DNA from: Syntrophales bacterium
GTDB lineage: Bacteria > Desulfobacterota > Syntrophia > Syntrophales > UBA5619
Length of the DNA: 37,565 bases
Direction: 5' to 3'
NCBI GenBank assembly: GCA_023229765.1
Contig: JALNYO010000035.1
Coordinates: 1 to 37,565 of the forward strand
Shown: piece by piece, positions 15,098 to 23,135 of the stretch
Layout: each line of letters starts with the position of its first letter
How positions within the stretch are numbered: position 1 is the stretch's first letter
Program-made: the position numbers and the translations under genes
Notes under the pieces: model-generated
The model's input: only the letters and a program-made list of their open reading frames with translations
Database searches by the model: none
Told to the model about the DNA's origin: nothing

Positions 15098-16846
15098 TTA
15101 ATGCATTGCAGAATCCAGAAGGATTTGTTTGGGAGATTTCACTTTATAATCGCCTTTGGGAAGGTTTTGCAATTCTCCCAAGGTGGTAACGCCTGTAAGA
15201 AAAAGTCGCAGTCCTTCTTCAAATATCAGATTAATGCCATGTCTGTCCCTCGCCGTCAGAGCTATGGTATCTGCTGACCCCTGTTTGCGATATATTAAGT
15301 CCCTTATCTCCTGAGTGACGGTGATAAGTTCAAAGACCGGTTGACGACCATGATATCCTGTTTTGCGGCAATGCTCGCACCCTCGGCCCCTCCTCAGGTT
15401 AAATTGGTGAGGATCTTTAAGTATTTCATCGGCAATTTCCTTATCGATTCCGATATCCATGAGCTCTATTTTGGTAGGGATATACTCTTCCGAACACCTG
15501 TTGCATATTTTTCTGACAAGGCGTTGATTTATGGCAGAAGAAAGGACGGCGGAAACAAGAAAGTGCTCTACGCCGATATCGATTAATCGCATAATCGAAC
15601 CCGCCGCATTTTCAGTATGGAGGGTTGTAAATACACGATGTCCGGTAAGTGCGGCCTGTACGGCTATTTCAGCAGTTTCGAGATCTCTTACTTCACCAAT
15701 AAGGATAATATCCGGATCCTGCCTCATCATCGCTCTCAGGGCACGGGTATATGTATAGCCAGCCTGTGGCATCAGGGAACTCTGGTTAACATAATCCGGC
15801 GCCTGATGCTCCACCGGATCCTCAATGGTTATTATGTTTAAATCGGCGCTGTTTATCTCATTTATTATTGCATTCAAGGTAGTTGTTTTACCGCTTCCGG
15901 TTGGGCCGGTGACAATGTTTATTCCACTCGGTCTCCTTACGCAGCGCCGGAACTGCACCTCCATGCGGGGGGACAGTTTAAGATCTTTGATACGTCCAAT
16001 ATAGACATCCGTGTCTTTATCGAAAAGCCTCATGACAACCTTTTCTCCGAAGAGCGTCGGCATAGTTGAAACCCTGCAATCGACTGTATGGCCGACGATT
16101 TTGGTTGAGAATGCACCGTCCTGAGGCAGCCGCTTCTCATCAATCTTCATTGATGATGAGTTTTCACTGGCCATGATCTTTATTCTGGATACGGCGGCAG
16201 TATGATACGCGGAAGGATATGTTGAAGCTACCTCCAGAACGCCGTCAATCCTCATCCTGACGTGCACTTCATTTCTGTGAGGCTCGACGTGTATGTCGCT
16301 TGCTCCGTATGAGACAGCCTTTTCTAAGATTTTATTAACAAGTGAGACCGTGTCTTCCTTTTCGAGAATGTAACGCTCTATCTTAAAGTCTGTTTTAATT
16401 GCATATAATTTACCGAGTCCTCCCAAAATCGCTGCGCTGGTAGCGAGTACAGGGGTCACATGGAATTCGGTTATTGCCTCTACATCTTTAATGGCTTCTT
16501 CCAGGAAAGGGTCTGCCATGGCGAGCGAAAGTTCTTTTGTGTCCTCGTCAACTATTTGGAAAAGAGGAAGTACCTTATACTTTTGACACACATCAAGAGG
16601 AAGCATCCTCGACAATGACTTATCTATCATTTGATAGTCGTTTTCGGCTATATTTAAAAATTCTATCCCCAGGTACTCGCTTAAGGTCTCAAGCAAGAGA
16701 TTTTCGCTGACAAACTTAAGATGTAATAAGGTATCGCCCAACCGGAGAGAAAGTCCTTTCTGTCGCTTAAGCGCTTCTTCAAGTTGCGCGGTAGTGATGA
16801 TCTGTTTTTCTATTAATATTTCGCCTAATTTTTTCTGGTTGCTCAT
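15098..16846 (-). CDS. GspE/PilB-family secretion or pilus ATPase with MshEN-like N-terminus
   Basis: A 582-residue cytoplasmic ATPase that would power pilus assembly or type II secretion. Residues 1-70 contain two MshEN-like motifs: KLGEILIEKQIITTAQLEEA and RLGDTLLHLKFVSENLLLET. Such motifs bind cyclic di-GMP in known members. The ATPase core has the Walker A NIVTGPTGSGKTTTLNAI, the Asp box ITIEDPVEH, Walker B IILIGEVRDLETAEIA and the His box FTTLHTENAAGS. Zinc-binding CNRC and CEHC pairs lie near 450 and 500, as in GspE/PilB. The start ATG overlaps the STAS gene stop by 4 bases, so the two are translationally coupled. No GspF/PilC, pilin or secretin gene is near: the ATPase is an orphan embedded in a regulatory operon. 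Its substrate machine must be encoded elsewhere. Confidence 0.92.
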   Translation of the reverse strand: MSNQKKLGEILIEKQIITTAQLEEALKRQKGLSLRLGDTLLHLKFVSENLLLETLSEYLGIEFLNIAENDYQMIDKSLSRMLPLDVCQKYKVLPLFQIVDEDTKELSLAMADPFLEEAIKDVEAITEFHVTPVLATSAAILGGLGKLYAIKTDFKIERYILEKEDTVSLVNKILEKAVSYGASDIHVEPHRNEVHVRMRIDGVLEVASTYPSAYHTAAVSRIKIMASENSSSMKIDEKRLPQDGAFSTKIVGHTVDCRVSTMPTLFGEKVVMRLFDKDTDVYIGRIKDLKLSPRMEVQFRRCVRRPSGINIVTGPTGSGKTTTLNAIINEINSADLNIITIEDPVEHQAPDYVNQSSLMPQAGYTYTRALRAMMRQDPDIILIGEVRDLETAEIAVQAALTGHRVFTTLHTENAAGSIMRLIDIGVEHFLVSAVLSSAINQRLVRKICNRCSEEYIPTKIELMDIGIDKEIADEILKDPHQFNLRRGRGCEHCRKTGYHGRQPVFELITVTQEIRDLIYRKQGSADTIALTARDRHGINLIFEEGLRLFLTGVTTLGELQNLPKGDYKVKSPKQILLDSAMH

Positions 16847-17211
16847 TTCTGTTTTGACCCCATCATCTTTTCATATAGAGATTTTACGCCATCATTTCTT
16901 GTCGGTACAATATTGAGCTTTTGCTCCGCTTTTGTTATTCGGAATATCTTTTTGACCTGCTCGCTCGGCTTGGCGAATATAACAATACCGTTTTTCTCAG
17001 AAAGCTGTTTGTGTACTGCCATACACGAGCCAAGACCTGAACTGTCCATAAAATTGACATTACTCATATCCAGCATGAGATAACAGTATTTTTTTTCCAC
17101 CAATCTTGAAACCTGGCTTCTAAATTCTTCTATATTGCTAGCCGATAAACTGCCCACCATATCAACAACCACAATGTCTCCACCCATTTCTGTGCTTATA
17201 TTAAACTCCAT
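16843..17211 (-). CDS. STAS-domain anti-anti-sigma factor-like protein (canonical DSSG)
   Basis: A 122-residue single STAS domain, SpoIIAA/RsbV-like. It reads MEFNISTEMGGDIVVVDMVG, LMLDMSNVNFMDSSGLGSC and IFAKPSEQVKKIFRITKAEQ. Ser57 directly after Asp56 is the phosphoacceptor position of this family. Unphosphorylated STAS proteins bind their HATPase kinase partner and free its target; the kinase phosphorylates them and a PP2C phosphatase resets them. The start at ATG 17211 is chosen because GGAGG lies 8 bases upstream; a GTG at 17226 is the alternative. Its stop overlaps the ATPase start, which hints that this STAS protein acts on, or with, that ATPase. Confidence 0.88.
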   Translation of the reverse strand: MEFNISTEMGGDIVVVDMVGSLSASNIEEFRSQVSRLVEKKYCYLMLDMSNVNFMDSSGLGSCMAVHKQLSEKNGIVIFAKPSEQVKKIFRITKAEQKLNIVPTRNDGVKSLYEKMMGSKQK

Positions 17212-17258
17212 CACATCCACCTCCACAATGGCCTGCTATTTAACTTTTCTGGTCGTTT

Positions 17259-17618
17259 TTATCTCTTCCTGTTTATCTCTTCCTGTATCGATTTCATGCC
17301 TTCGTCCCTATTGTTAGCAATACGAAACTTCTGGTCTGCGCGCGTTATGTGGAAGACCTTCTCGACGGCTTGGCTTAAATTGATGAAAACGAGAAGACCA
17401 CCGCTGTTTTCCACCAATTTGTTACATGACATGCATACAGTAATGCCATAGCTATCGATTAGAGGGATGTTGCTCATGTCGATAAGAAGATAACGAAAAT
17501 TATTATCAATCAGTTTGGAAATATTTGCATTTAACTCTTCACCCACACTTCGCACAAAGCGGCCTGAGAGATTTATTAAGACGACTTCACCTTCGGTTGT
17601 GATAGTATATTCCATCAT
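17259..17618 (-). CDS. STAS-domain protein, second copy (DSYG variant)
   Basis: A 119-residue STAS domain about one-third to one-half identical by eye to its neighbour (both have LxDMSN, then IDS/MDS, and the tail HITRADQKFRI or RITKAEQKLNI). The phosphosite reads IPLIDSYGITVC: Ser56 after Asp55 is kept, but the next residue is Tyr57, not Ser or Thr. Two Cys residues (C62 and C65) follow. It is likely a second antagonist in the same partner-switch, perhaps with different phosphorylation kinetics or a different partner. GGAGG lies about 7 bases before the ATG. It follows the kinase gene by 11 bases and precedes the next STAS gene by 47. Confidence 0.87.
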   Translation of the reverse strand: MMEYTITTEGEVVLINLSGRFVRSVGEELNANISKLIDNNFRYLLIDMSNIPLIDSYGITVCMSCNKLVENSGGLLVFINLSQAVEKVFHITRADQKFRIANNRDEGMKSIQEEINRKR

Positions 17619-17629
17619 CCTGATCCCTC

Positions 17630-18076
17630 CTATGGATAAGCAAATGTCTTTTCCAATGTGAAAATATTCTTTCCGTTTCGATATTCATACGCTGTGCGAT
17701 CAACTAATTCTCTAATAAGTGCCAGGCCGAACCCTCCTTCCGGCAAATCGCTGGAAGAGTTCAGATCGGGAAATAACACAGGCGCAGTGGGGTCAAATTC
17801 AACGCCATCGGTCGTCATTTTGAAGATAATAGAGGTGGCCGCAACGACAATCTGTACGATTACCCTCTTGGTTCCTGAATGTTCGACGGCATTAGTCATT
17901 GCTTCTGTCACAGCCAGAGAGAAATCCATCGTCAGAGATTCTAATTCCGGTTTTGGAAATGCGCTTTGACAGATACCGGTAATTGCAGATCTTGCAATGT
18001 CGACATTGTCAAAGCTGGGTTCAAACTCAATTGTAAGCGTGCTGTTCTTAATTGCGATATTCAATACAATGCCCAC
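17630..18076 (-). CDS. RsbW/SpoIIAB-type anti-sigma factor serine kinase (HATPase_c_2)
   Basis: A 148-residue GHKL-fold kinase. The N box is LAVTEAMTNAVEHSGTKRV, the G1 box is TTDGVEFDPTAP, and the G2 box is GGFGLALIRELVDRTAYEY; all three ATP-binding motifs are complete. The family binds a sigma factor or other target, and phosphorylates a STAS antagonist. No sigma factor gene is in the window, so the target is unknown and need not be a sigma factor. It is the first gene of the leftward operon, divergent from the chemosensory operon. The frame begins at GTG 18076 without a good ribosome site; TTG 18064 is possible. Confidence 0.9.
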   Translation of the reverse strand: MGIVLNIAIKNSTLTIEFEPSFDNVDIARSAITGICQSAFPKPELESLTMDFSLAVTEAMTNAVEHSGTKRVIVQIVVAATSIIFKMTTDGVEFDPTAPVLFPDLNSSSDLPEGGFGLALIRELVDRTAYEYRNGKNIFTLEKTFAYP

Positions 18077-18288
18077 AGGATAACGCGGTTACCGGGTTCA
18101 ATCATTCCCTTTTGGGGCCAAGCTTTTCTTTACGGTGGCGAGATCATCAGCCGTATTTTTTTTGTACCAATAACATAATATTATTGACATTGCCAGCAAA
18201 TTATGAAAGGCTGCAATTGTCTGATTGATGCCCAAAATGATTTGAAGTCACCACATAATTATCCTACCTTCTAAAATAGGACGTTGAG
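18077..18288. promoter_or_regulatory. Shared divergent promoter region of partner-switch and chemosensory operons
   Basis: This 212-base gap must hold promoters for both operons. On the minus strand TTGCTG (18199-18194) and TATGTT (18177-18172) are separated by 16 bases, a plausible sigma-70-like pair about 95 bases before the kinase start. On the plus strand TTGAAG near 18241 with a poor -10 17 bases later is the best candidate. The centre (18160-18200) is AT-rich. No operator-like palindrome stood out. Confidence 0.4.
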
Positions 18289-18816
18289 ATGTCAAACGAA
18301 ACAACCGGAGGTACGAATAAAAGCGATCTAATACTTGATGGGATCATGCGTCGCAAAGAGAAGGAAAGGATCGTCGATGTGGAGGAAAAGAAGGTCAAGG
18401 TCGTTATTTTTTCCCTGCACGGAGATTTCTATGCCTTTTACGGTGAACACATCAAGGAAATACTGCCGCTCCTGACCATTTATTATGTGCCCGGTTCGCC
18501 CGAGTTCATACCCGGGGTCATCAACGTCCGCGGTGAGATCGAGTCGGTTATCAACATCAACAGGTTTTTAGGCCTCCCTGATTCAGAAAACTCACCAACC
18601 AGCCGCATCGCCCTTACCGTTACAGACGGAATCCGTTCGGGGATACTCGTCGACTCCATTGAAGAGGTACTCGATATCCCTGCCAGTTTGGTCAATCCCC
18701 CCCTCGATACGTTGTCAAAATCCATCAAGGAATTCGTATCAGGGGAATTTACTCATAAGGGTAAGCTCGTAACTATCCTCGATATTGGAAAGATATTCGG
18801 GAAAATCAACCTATGA
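18289..18816 (+). CDS. cheW: CheW-type coupling protein
   Basis: A 175-residue CheW scaffold that links the chemoreceptor to CheA at the inner membrane. Residues 1-35 are a charged extension. The CheW fold then reads VKVVIFSLHGDFYAFYGEHI, YYVPGSPEFIPGVINVRGEI, SGILVDSIEEVLDIPASLV and KGKLVTILDIGKIFGKINL; the two-barrel pattern and the PGVINVRG motif are clear. AGGA lies 8 bases before the ATG. The stop overlaps the next start by 4 bases (ATGA), so the operon is translationally coupled. Confidence 0.93.
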   Translation: MSNETTGGTNKSDLILDGIMRRKEKERIVDVEEKKVKVVIFSLHGDFYAFYGEHIKEILPLLTIYYVPGSPEFIPGVINVRGEIESVININRFLGLPDSENSPTSRIALTVTDGIRSGILVDSIEEVLDIPASLVNPPLDTLSKSIKEFVSGEFTHKGKLVTILDIGKIFGKINL

Positions 18817-19283
18817 AAGGACAGGCCGTAAAGAGGATCCGTTGCCCGGAGGAGATCTCGATGCTGACCTTTACAGTGATGGGAGTCAGGATGGGGGTGG
18901 ATGCGGACCAGATAGCTGAGGTGATGGAGGTAGATCGGGCAGAGGGGTACGGACTTGCAGTGTATCGTTTTCATGAGATGATCTCGTTTTGTGAAACGAC
19001 AATACAGTATCACGCTCCGAAGGCAATCATGATTAAAGACAAGAAGGAGCCGTATATCGTATTGATAGACAATCCTGAAGATATTGCTTCCGTGAAAGTG
19101 CGGTCCATCCAGCCCATGCCGCCTCTGATTGCTATGAACAGTGGAATGCGCATGTTTTGGGGGGCCATTCCCGGAAATCATGGAATTATTCTGCTGGTTG
19201 ATTTTCTCAGGCTGAGGGAAAGGCAAGGCGGAAGATTGCAACAGATGCTAAAGCCAATAAATATCAGGGAGGTGCGGGAATGA
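18813..19283 (+). CDS. Divergent CheW-like protein
   Basis: A 156-residue protein with a weak but recognisable CheW layout. MLTFTVMGVRMGVDADQIAE corresponds to the first strands, PYIVLIDNPEDIASVKVRSI to the 'interface' region, and FWGAIPGNHGIILLVDFLRL to the last strands. The usual PGVINLRG stretch is replaced by FCETTIQYHAPKAIMIKD. It could be the second CheW of a Wsp-type system (WspB and WspD are a similar pair), or a specialised adaptor. It overlaps both neighbours by 4 bases, a tight coupling with CheW before and the binding protein after. Confidence 0.65.
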   Translation: MKGQAVKRIRCPEEISMLTFTVMGVRMGVDADQIAEVMEVDRAEGYGLAVYRFHEMISFCETTIQYHAPKAIMIKDKKEPYIVLIDNPEDIASVKVRSIQPMPPLIAMNSGMRMFWGAIPGNHGIILLVDFLRLRERQGGRLQQMLKPINIREVRE

Positions 19284-20446
19284 ACGGAGAAAGGGGTGCC
19301 GGCCACAGGGGGTTCCGATGGATATTCATATTTATGGTGTTTGCAGTTTTGCTTTTTTCGCACAACGCGGGCGCTGAGTTCGGCGTCAGCAGCAACGAGG
19401 TCGTGCTGGGCATGTCCAATGCACTATCAGGCCCTGCGGCCGCCCTGGGAACAGGTGTAAAAAAGGGCGCCATGGTCTATTTCAACAAGATCAATGCATC
19501 CGGTGGCGTTAATGGCCGCCGGATCAAAGTGATCAGTTACGACGATGCTTATGAGCCAAAAAATACTGTTGCCAATACCCAGAAATTGATTTCCCAGGAC
19601 AAGGTATTTGCCCTTTTCGGGTATGTGGGAACCCCCACTTCAACGTCCGTCATCCCTTTGATCAATAGAGAAAAAATTATCTTTTTTGGCCCCTTTACGG
19701 GCGCAGAGTTTCTCAGAAATCCGGTCAACAGATACATCTTCAATGTGCGCAGCAGTTATTTTGATGAAGCAGAAGCTCAAGTGGAATACCTGACTCGAAA
19801 GCAGGGCATAAAAAAAATTGGCATTTTCATTCAGAATGACGCCTACGGCCTGGCAGTTAAGGGGGGCATCATTAAGGCGCTTAAAAAACGGAACATGACT
19901 ATTGCGGGCGAAGGTCTTTATGAGAGAAACACTGAAAATATAGACGCCGGTTTTGCTGAGATAAAAAAAGCGAATCCCGAGGCAGTCAGCATGGTCGGCA
20001 CATACAAGGCCATGACGGCATTCATCAGGAAGGCAAAGTCCGAACAGTTCAATCCGGTCTTTCTGAACGTGTCCTTTGTAGGCACTGGGGCGCTTATAAA
20101 AGCGCTTGGGGCGGCAGGCGACGGAGTTCTCGTGACGCAGTCTGTGCCTTCGCCTTATGACACTTCGTTGCAGATAATTGGTAAGTATCAGGCGGACATG
20201 AAAGCCGCCGGTTATAATGAATTCGATTTTACCGACCTTGAAGGGTATATCGACGCCTTGGTATTCACGGAAATTTTGAAAAAAGCGGGCCAAAACCTGA
20301 CGCGGGAATCATTCGCGAGGGCAGCGGAGAACCTGAACATCGATGCAAGCGGCGTGACGTTTGCGTATGCGCCGAACAATCATCAGGCTCTCAATAAAGT
20401 ATATATGACTAAGATATCCGGCGGCAAGGCGGTACTGGTGAAATAA
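19280..20446 (+). CDS. Periplasmic branched-chain amino-acid-type binding protein (Peripla_BP_6)
   Basis: A 388-residue exported binding protein. A signal peptide is seen at 1-35 (GFRWIFIFMVFAVLLFSHNA, cleavage near AGA-EF). The mature start VSSNEVVLGMSNALSGPAAA and GVKKGAMVYFNKINASGGVN are typical of LivJ/amide-binding type I periplasmic proteins. FALFGYVGTPTSTSVIPLIN and IGIFIQNDAYGLAVKGGIIK are the ligand-cleft and second-lobe segments. No ABC permease or ATPase gene is nearby. Placed between CheW and MCP genes in one operon, it most likely delivers a small ligand (amino acid, amide or similar) to the chemoreceptor. Ligand identity cannot be read. Confidence 0.9.
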   Translation: MNGERGAGHRGFRWIFIFMVFAVLLFSHNAGAEFGVSSNEVVLGMSNALSGPAAALGTGVKKGAMVYFNKINASGGVNGRRIKVISYDDAYEPKNTVANTQKLISQDKVFALFGYVGTPTSTSVIPLINREKIIFFGPFTGAEFLRNPVNRYIFNVRSSYFDEAEAQVEYLTRKQGIKKIGIFIQNDAYGLAVKGGIIKALKKRNMTIAGEGLYERNTENIDAGFAEIKKANPEAVSMVGTYKAMTAFIRKAKSEQFNPVFLNVSFVGTGALIKALGAAGDGVLVTQSVPSPYDTSLQIIGKYQADMKAAGYNEFDFTDLEGYIDALVFTEILKKAGQNLTRESFARAAENLNIDASGVTFAYAPNNHQALNKVYMTKISGGKAVLVK

Positions 20447-20467
20447 TTGCTCAGAAGGATGGAAAAA

Positions 20468-21976
20468 ATGAATACTCACAAGCTATTAAAATTCGATAAA
20501 ATCGGCAAGAAATTTTTCATTTACAGCCTCATATTTATAGTGATCTTGTTCGCCGTTCTGACGGCGATCAACGTTCGCATCAGCAATTCGTCAATACGCG
20601 CCCAGATGGAGAAAAGAGGAAAGGGCATGGTTCATTACATGGCAAAGACGAGTGTCTTTTACTACACCAACTACGACCTCGGCGCTTTGGATGTTTTCGT
20701 CCAGGAGGCAATAAAGGACCCGGACCTGGTATATGCCGTCTTTTATGACGAAAACAAAAAGCCTCTGACCGTCACATCGAAGAAGCCTAACGATACGGCA
20801 TCGTTGATGAACTATGAGCAGGCAATCGTTGATGCTTCCGGCAAAACTATAGGCCTTCTTGCCATTGGTTACAGCGCAAAGGCGATAGCGGCGATTGTGA
20901 ATAGAAGTGTTTGGATAATGCTCGCCGCCATGACGATTGCCCTCATTTTGCTCAGTGTCGGCATAACCTTCTTTGTCCGCAACGTCATCACCCGTCCGCT
21001 TGGCAGAACGGTGGATCTTGCGAATAAATTGACGGAAGGAGACCTCACGGTGCAGATTGAGGACGCCGGTCAGGATGAAATAGGGCAGCTCATCTCATCC
21101 TTTAAAAATATGGTGGAAAAACTCAAGGTACTCATGTCCAAGGTTTCGACCGTCACTATGAGTGTTAATTCGTTGGCGAATAACATCGCGGTGTCCGTCG
21201 AGCAGCAGGCGACGGTCTCCAGCGAGCAGTCGGCCGCGGTGGCGGAGATCACCGCCACGATGGAGGAGCTATCCACCTCTTCCACGCAGATAGCCGAACA
21301 CGCAAAATCGGTGGTGGATATTGCTACAATGACTTGGGAAAACACGAAAAAGGGTGCGACGGCAGTAGAGATAATCAGTATGAAGATGAATGAAATCCAT
21401 ACCGATAACGAGAACAGCATCCATGAAATAGTTGCCTTGGGAAGAAAGTCGCGGGAAATTTCCAAAGTCATGGAGATTATCAACACCATCGCCGACCAGA
21501 CCAAACTCATTGCGTTTAACGCGGCGCTTGAGGCGTCGAGTGCCGGAGAGGCGGGAAAGCGTTTCGGTGTCGTTGCCGTTGAAATCCGGAGGCTCGCGGA
21601 CAGCGTTATGGAATCCACCGGTGAGATCGAGTCTAAGATAAACGAGATACAGGAGGCTGTCAACCGCTTGGTAATTGCCTCTGAGAAAGGTTCTAAGGGA
21701 ATTCAGGAAGGGATGAACCATTCGACTCAGACCGCATCAGCGCTTATGGACGTCGTGGATGCTGCACAGTCAACCCAGGAGGCGGCAAAACAGATATCCC
21801 TGTCCACCCAGCAGCAGAAAACGGCGAGCAGCCAGGTTGTTACGGCGTTGCGGGAGATCGTTTCTGGTTCTAACCAGAACTCCGATTCCATCCGTCAGAT
21901 TAGCGAAATCAGCAGGGAACTAGCGCAGTTATCAGAAGATCTTAAGGGAATGGTGGCAACCTTCCGCGTTGGTTAA
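20468..21976 (+). CDS. Methyl-accepting chemotaxis protein
   Basis: A 502-residue chemoreceptor. TM1 is FFIYSLIFIVILFAVLTAI near residues 15-35, and TM2 is IMLAAMTIALILLSVGITFF near 150-170. The periplasmic domain between them is about 115 residues and Cache-like (DPDLVYAVFYDENKKPLTV). A HAMP domain follows, then the cytoplasmic coiled coil with the hairpin tip INTIADQTKLIAFNAALEAS. The tip is slightly unusual (KLIAF for the common NLLAL). It likely senses the ligand via the adjacent binding protein or directly. ATG 20468 is preferred because AAGGA is 8 bases upstream; ATG 20459 and TTG 20447 are in frame but poorly placed. No C-terminal CheR-docking pentapeptide is seen. Confidence 0.93.
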   Translation: MNTHKLLKFDKIGKKFFIYSLIFIVILFAVLTAINVRISNSSIRAQMEKRGKGMVHYMAKTSVFYYTNYDLGALDVFVQEAIKDPDLVYAVFYDENKKPLTVTSKKPNDTASLMNYEQAIVDASGKTIGLLAIGYSAKAIAAIVNRSVWIMLAAMTIALILLSVGITFFVRNVITRPLGRTVDLANKLTEGDLTVQIEDAGQDEIGQLISSFKNMVEKLKVLMSKVSTVTMSVNSLANNIAVSVEQQATVSSEQSAAVAEITATMEELSTSSTQIAEHAKSVVDIATMTWENTKKGATAVEIISMKMNEIHTDNENSIHEIVALGRKSREISKVMEIINTIADQTKLIAFNAALEASSAGEAGKRFGVVAVEIRRLADSVMESTGEIESKINEIQEAVNRLVIASEKGSKGIQEGMNHSTQTASALMDVVDAAQSTQEAAKQISLSTQQQKTASSQVVTALREIVSGSNQNSDSIRQISEISRELAQLSEDLKGMVATFRVG

Positions 21977-22067
21977 AGAATGCGCATTATCAGGTGATGC
22001 AGCAACGCGTTGTATGAATTTACGCTAAGCGGCAATACGAGGGATGAAATCTTAGGGAGATATCGGT

Positions 22068-23099
22068 ATGGTACAGATTCGCGTATTGGTGGTCGATGAT
22101 AGCGATCTTGCAAGAGAACTTATTACTGCTATTTTGTCCACCGACAATGAAATTGCCATAGTCGGCGAGGCGAAGAACGGCAAGGAGGCTGTGGAAAAGG
22201 GAAGGGAGCTGAAGCCGGATATTATCACCATGGATATCGAAATGCCTGTCATGAACGGGCTTGAGGCAATAGAGCAAATCATGGCCACAAACGCCCGCCC
22301 CATTCTTGTGGTCACGACGCGGGGAGACGCGAATACCGCCTATGCCGCCATATCCAAAGGGGCGCTGGATCTCGTGGTGAAGCCGGACGTGAATCTGGCA
22401 GAGGCACAGGAGTTCATACAGAAAATAAAACTACTGTCAAAGATCAAGGTCATCACGCACATAGGCGGGAAGCACGTCTTGAGAGAAAGGTCTGTCGAAA
22501 AGCTGCCGGTGTTTGCCGGGATGGCATCAGACAGAGTGGTTGCCATTGCCTCCTCCACGGGGGGGCCTGAAGCCCTTTCCATCATTTTATCGGCATTGCC
22601 GGAAACGTTTCCCTGCCCCCTCGTCATTGCCCAGCATAATTCGGACGGGTTCATCCCCGGGCTTGTGGAATGGCTGAAACGGGTCTCGAAGGTGAAGGTC
22701 AAGGTGGCGGAAGAAGGCGAAACGATCGTTCCGGGAACGGCATATGTGTCCCCCTCCGAAAGGCATATGGAAATCAGTATTCTGAAGAAAGTAGTCTTTG
22801 TAGAACGTCACCCGACTGATCTCTACCGCCCTTCCTGCGACCGGTTGTTGTCATCCGTTGCCCTGGCTTATAAGGCCAAGGGGATAGGAATCATACTGAC
22901 CGGGATGGGAAGCGACGGTGTCGGGGGGATGAAGCAGATATGGGAATGGGGAGGAACGACCATCGCCCAGGATGAGAAGACTTGCATTGTCTTCGGCATG
23001 CCCAAGGTTGCTATCGAGAGCGGATGCATCGGTAAGATACTGCCGCTGGACGAAATTAGCAGAGAAATAATTTCACTCGTGGCAGGGAGTCCGCTTTAA
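22068..23099 (+). CDS. cheB: Chemotaxis response regulator methylesterase CheB
   Basis: A 343-residue CheB with an N-terminal receiver domain (VLVVDDSDLARELI; phospho-acceptor Asp56 in TMDIEMP) and a C-terminal methylesterase. The catalytic triad is Ser163 (ASSTGGPEAL), His190 (AQHNSDGF) and Asp283 (TGMGSDGVGGM), matching the Salmonella positions. It removes methyl groups from the MCP when phosphorylated by CheA, giving adaptation. A minor oddity is AQHN in place of the usual QHM. GGGAG lies before the ATG, and 91 bases separate it from the MCP gene. Confidence 0.95.
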   Translation: MVQIRVLVVDDSDLARELITAILSTDNEIAIVGEAKNGKEAVEKGRELKPDIITMDIEMPVMNGLEAIEQIMATNARPILVVTTRGDANTAYAAISKGALDLVVKPDVNLAEAQEFIQKIKLLSKIKVITHIGGKHVLRERSVEKLPVFAGMASDRVVAIASSTGGPEALSIILSALPETFPCPLVIAQHNSDGFIPGLVEWLKRVSKVKVKVAEEGETIVPGTAYVSPSERHMEISILKKVVFVERHPTDLYRPSCDRLLSSVALAYKAKGIGIILTGMGSDGVGGMKQIWEWGGTTIAQDEKTCIVFGMPKVAIESGCIGKILPLDEISREIISLVAGSPL

Positions 23100-23135
23100 T
23101 AAAATATAGATGATCGAATTGTCTAAGGATTTTTT

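Noticed and set aside
17630..18076. The HATPase as a sensor histidine kinase fragment
   Set aside because: It has no dimerisation/phosphoacceptor domain and matches the short RsbW/SpoIIAB form, with STAS partners next to it.
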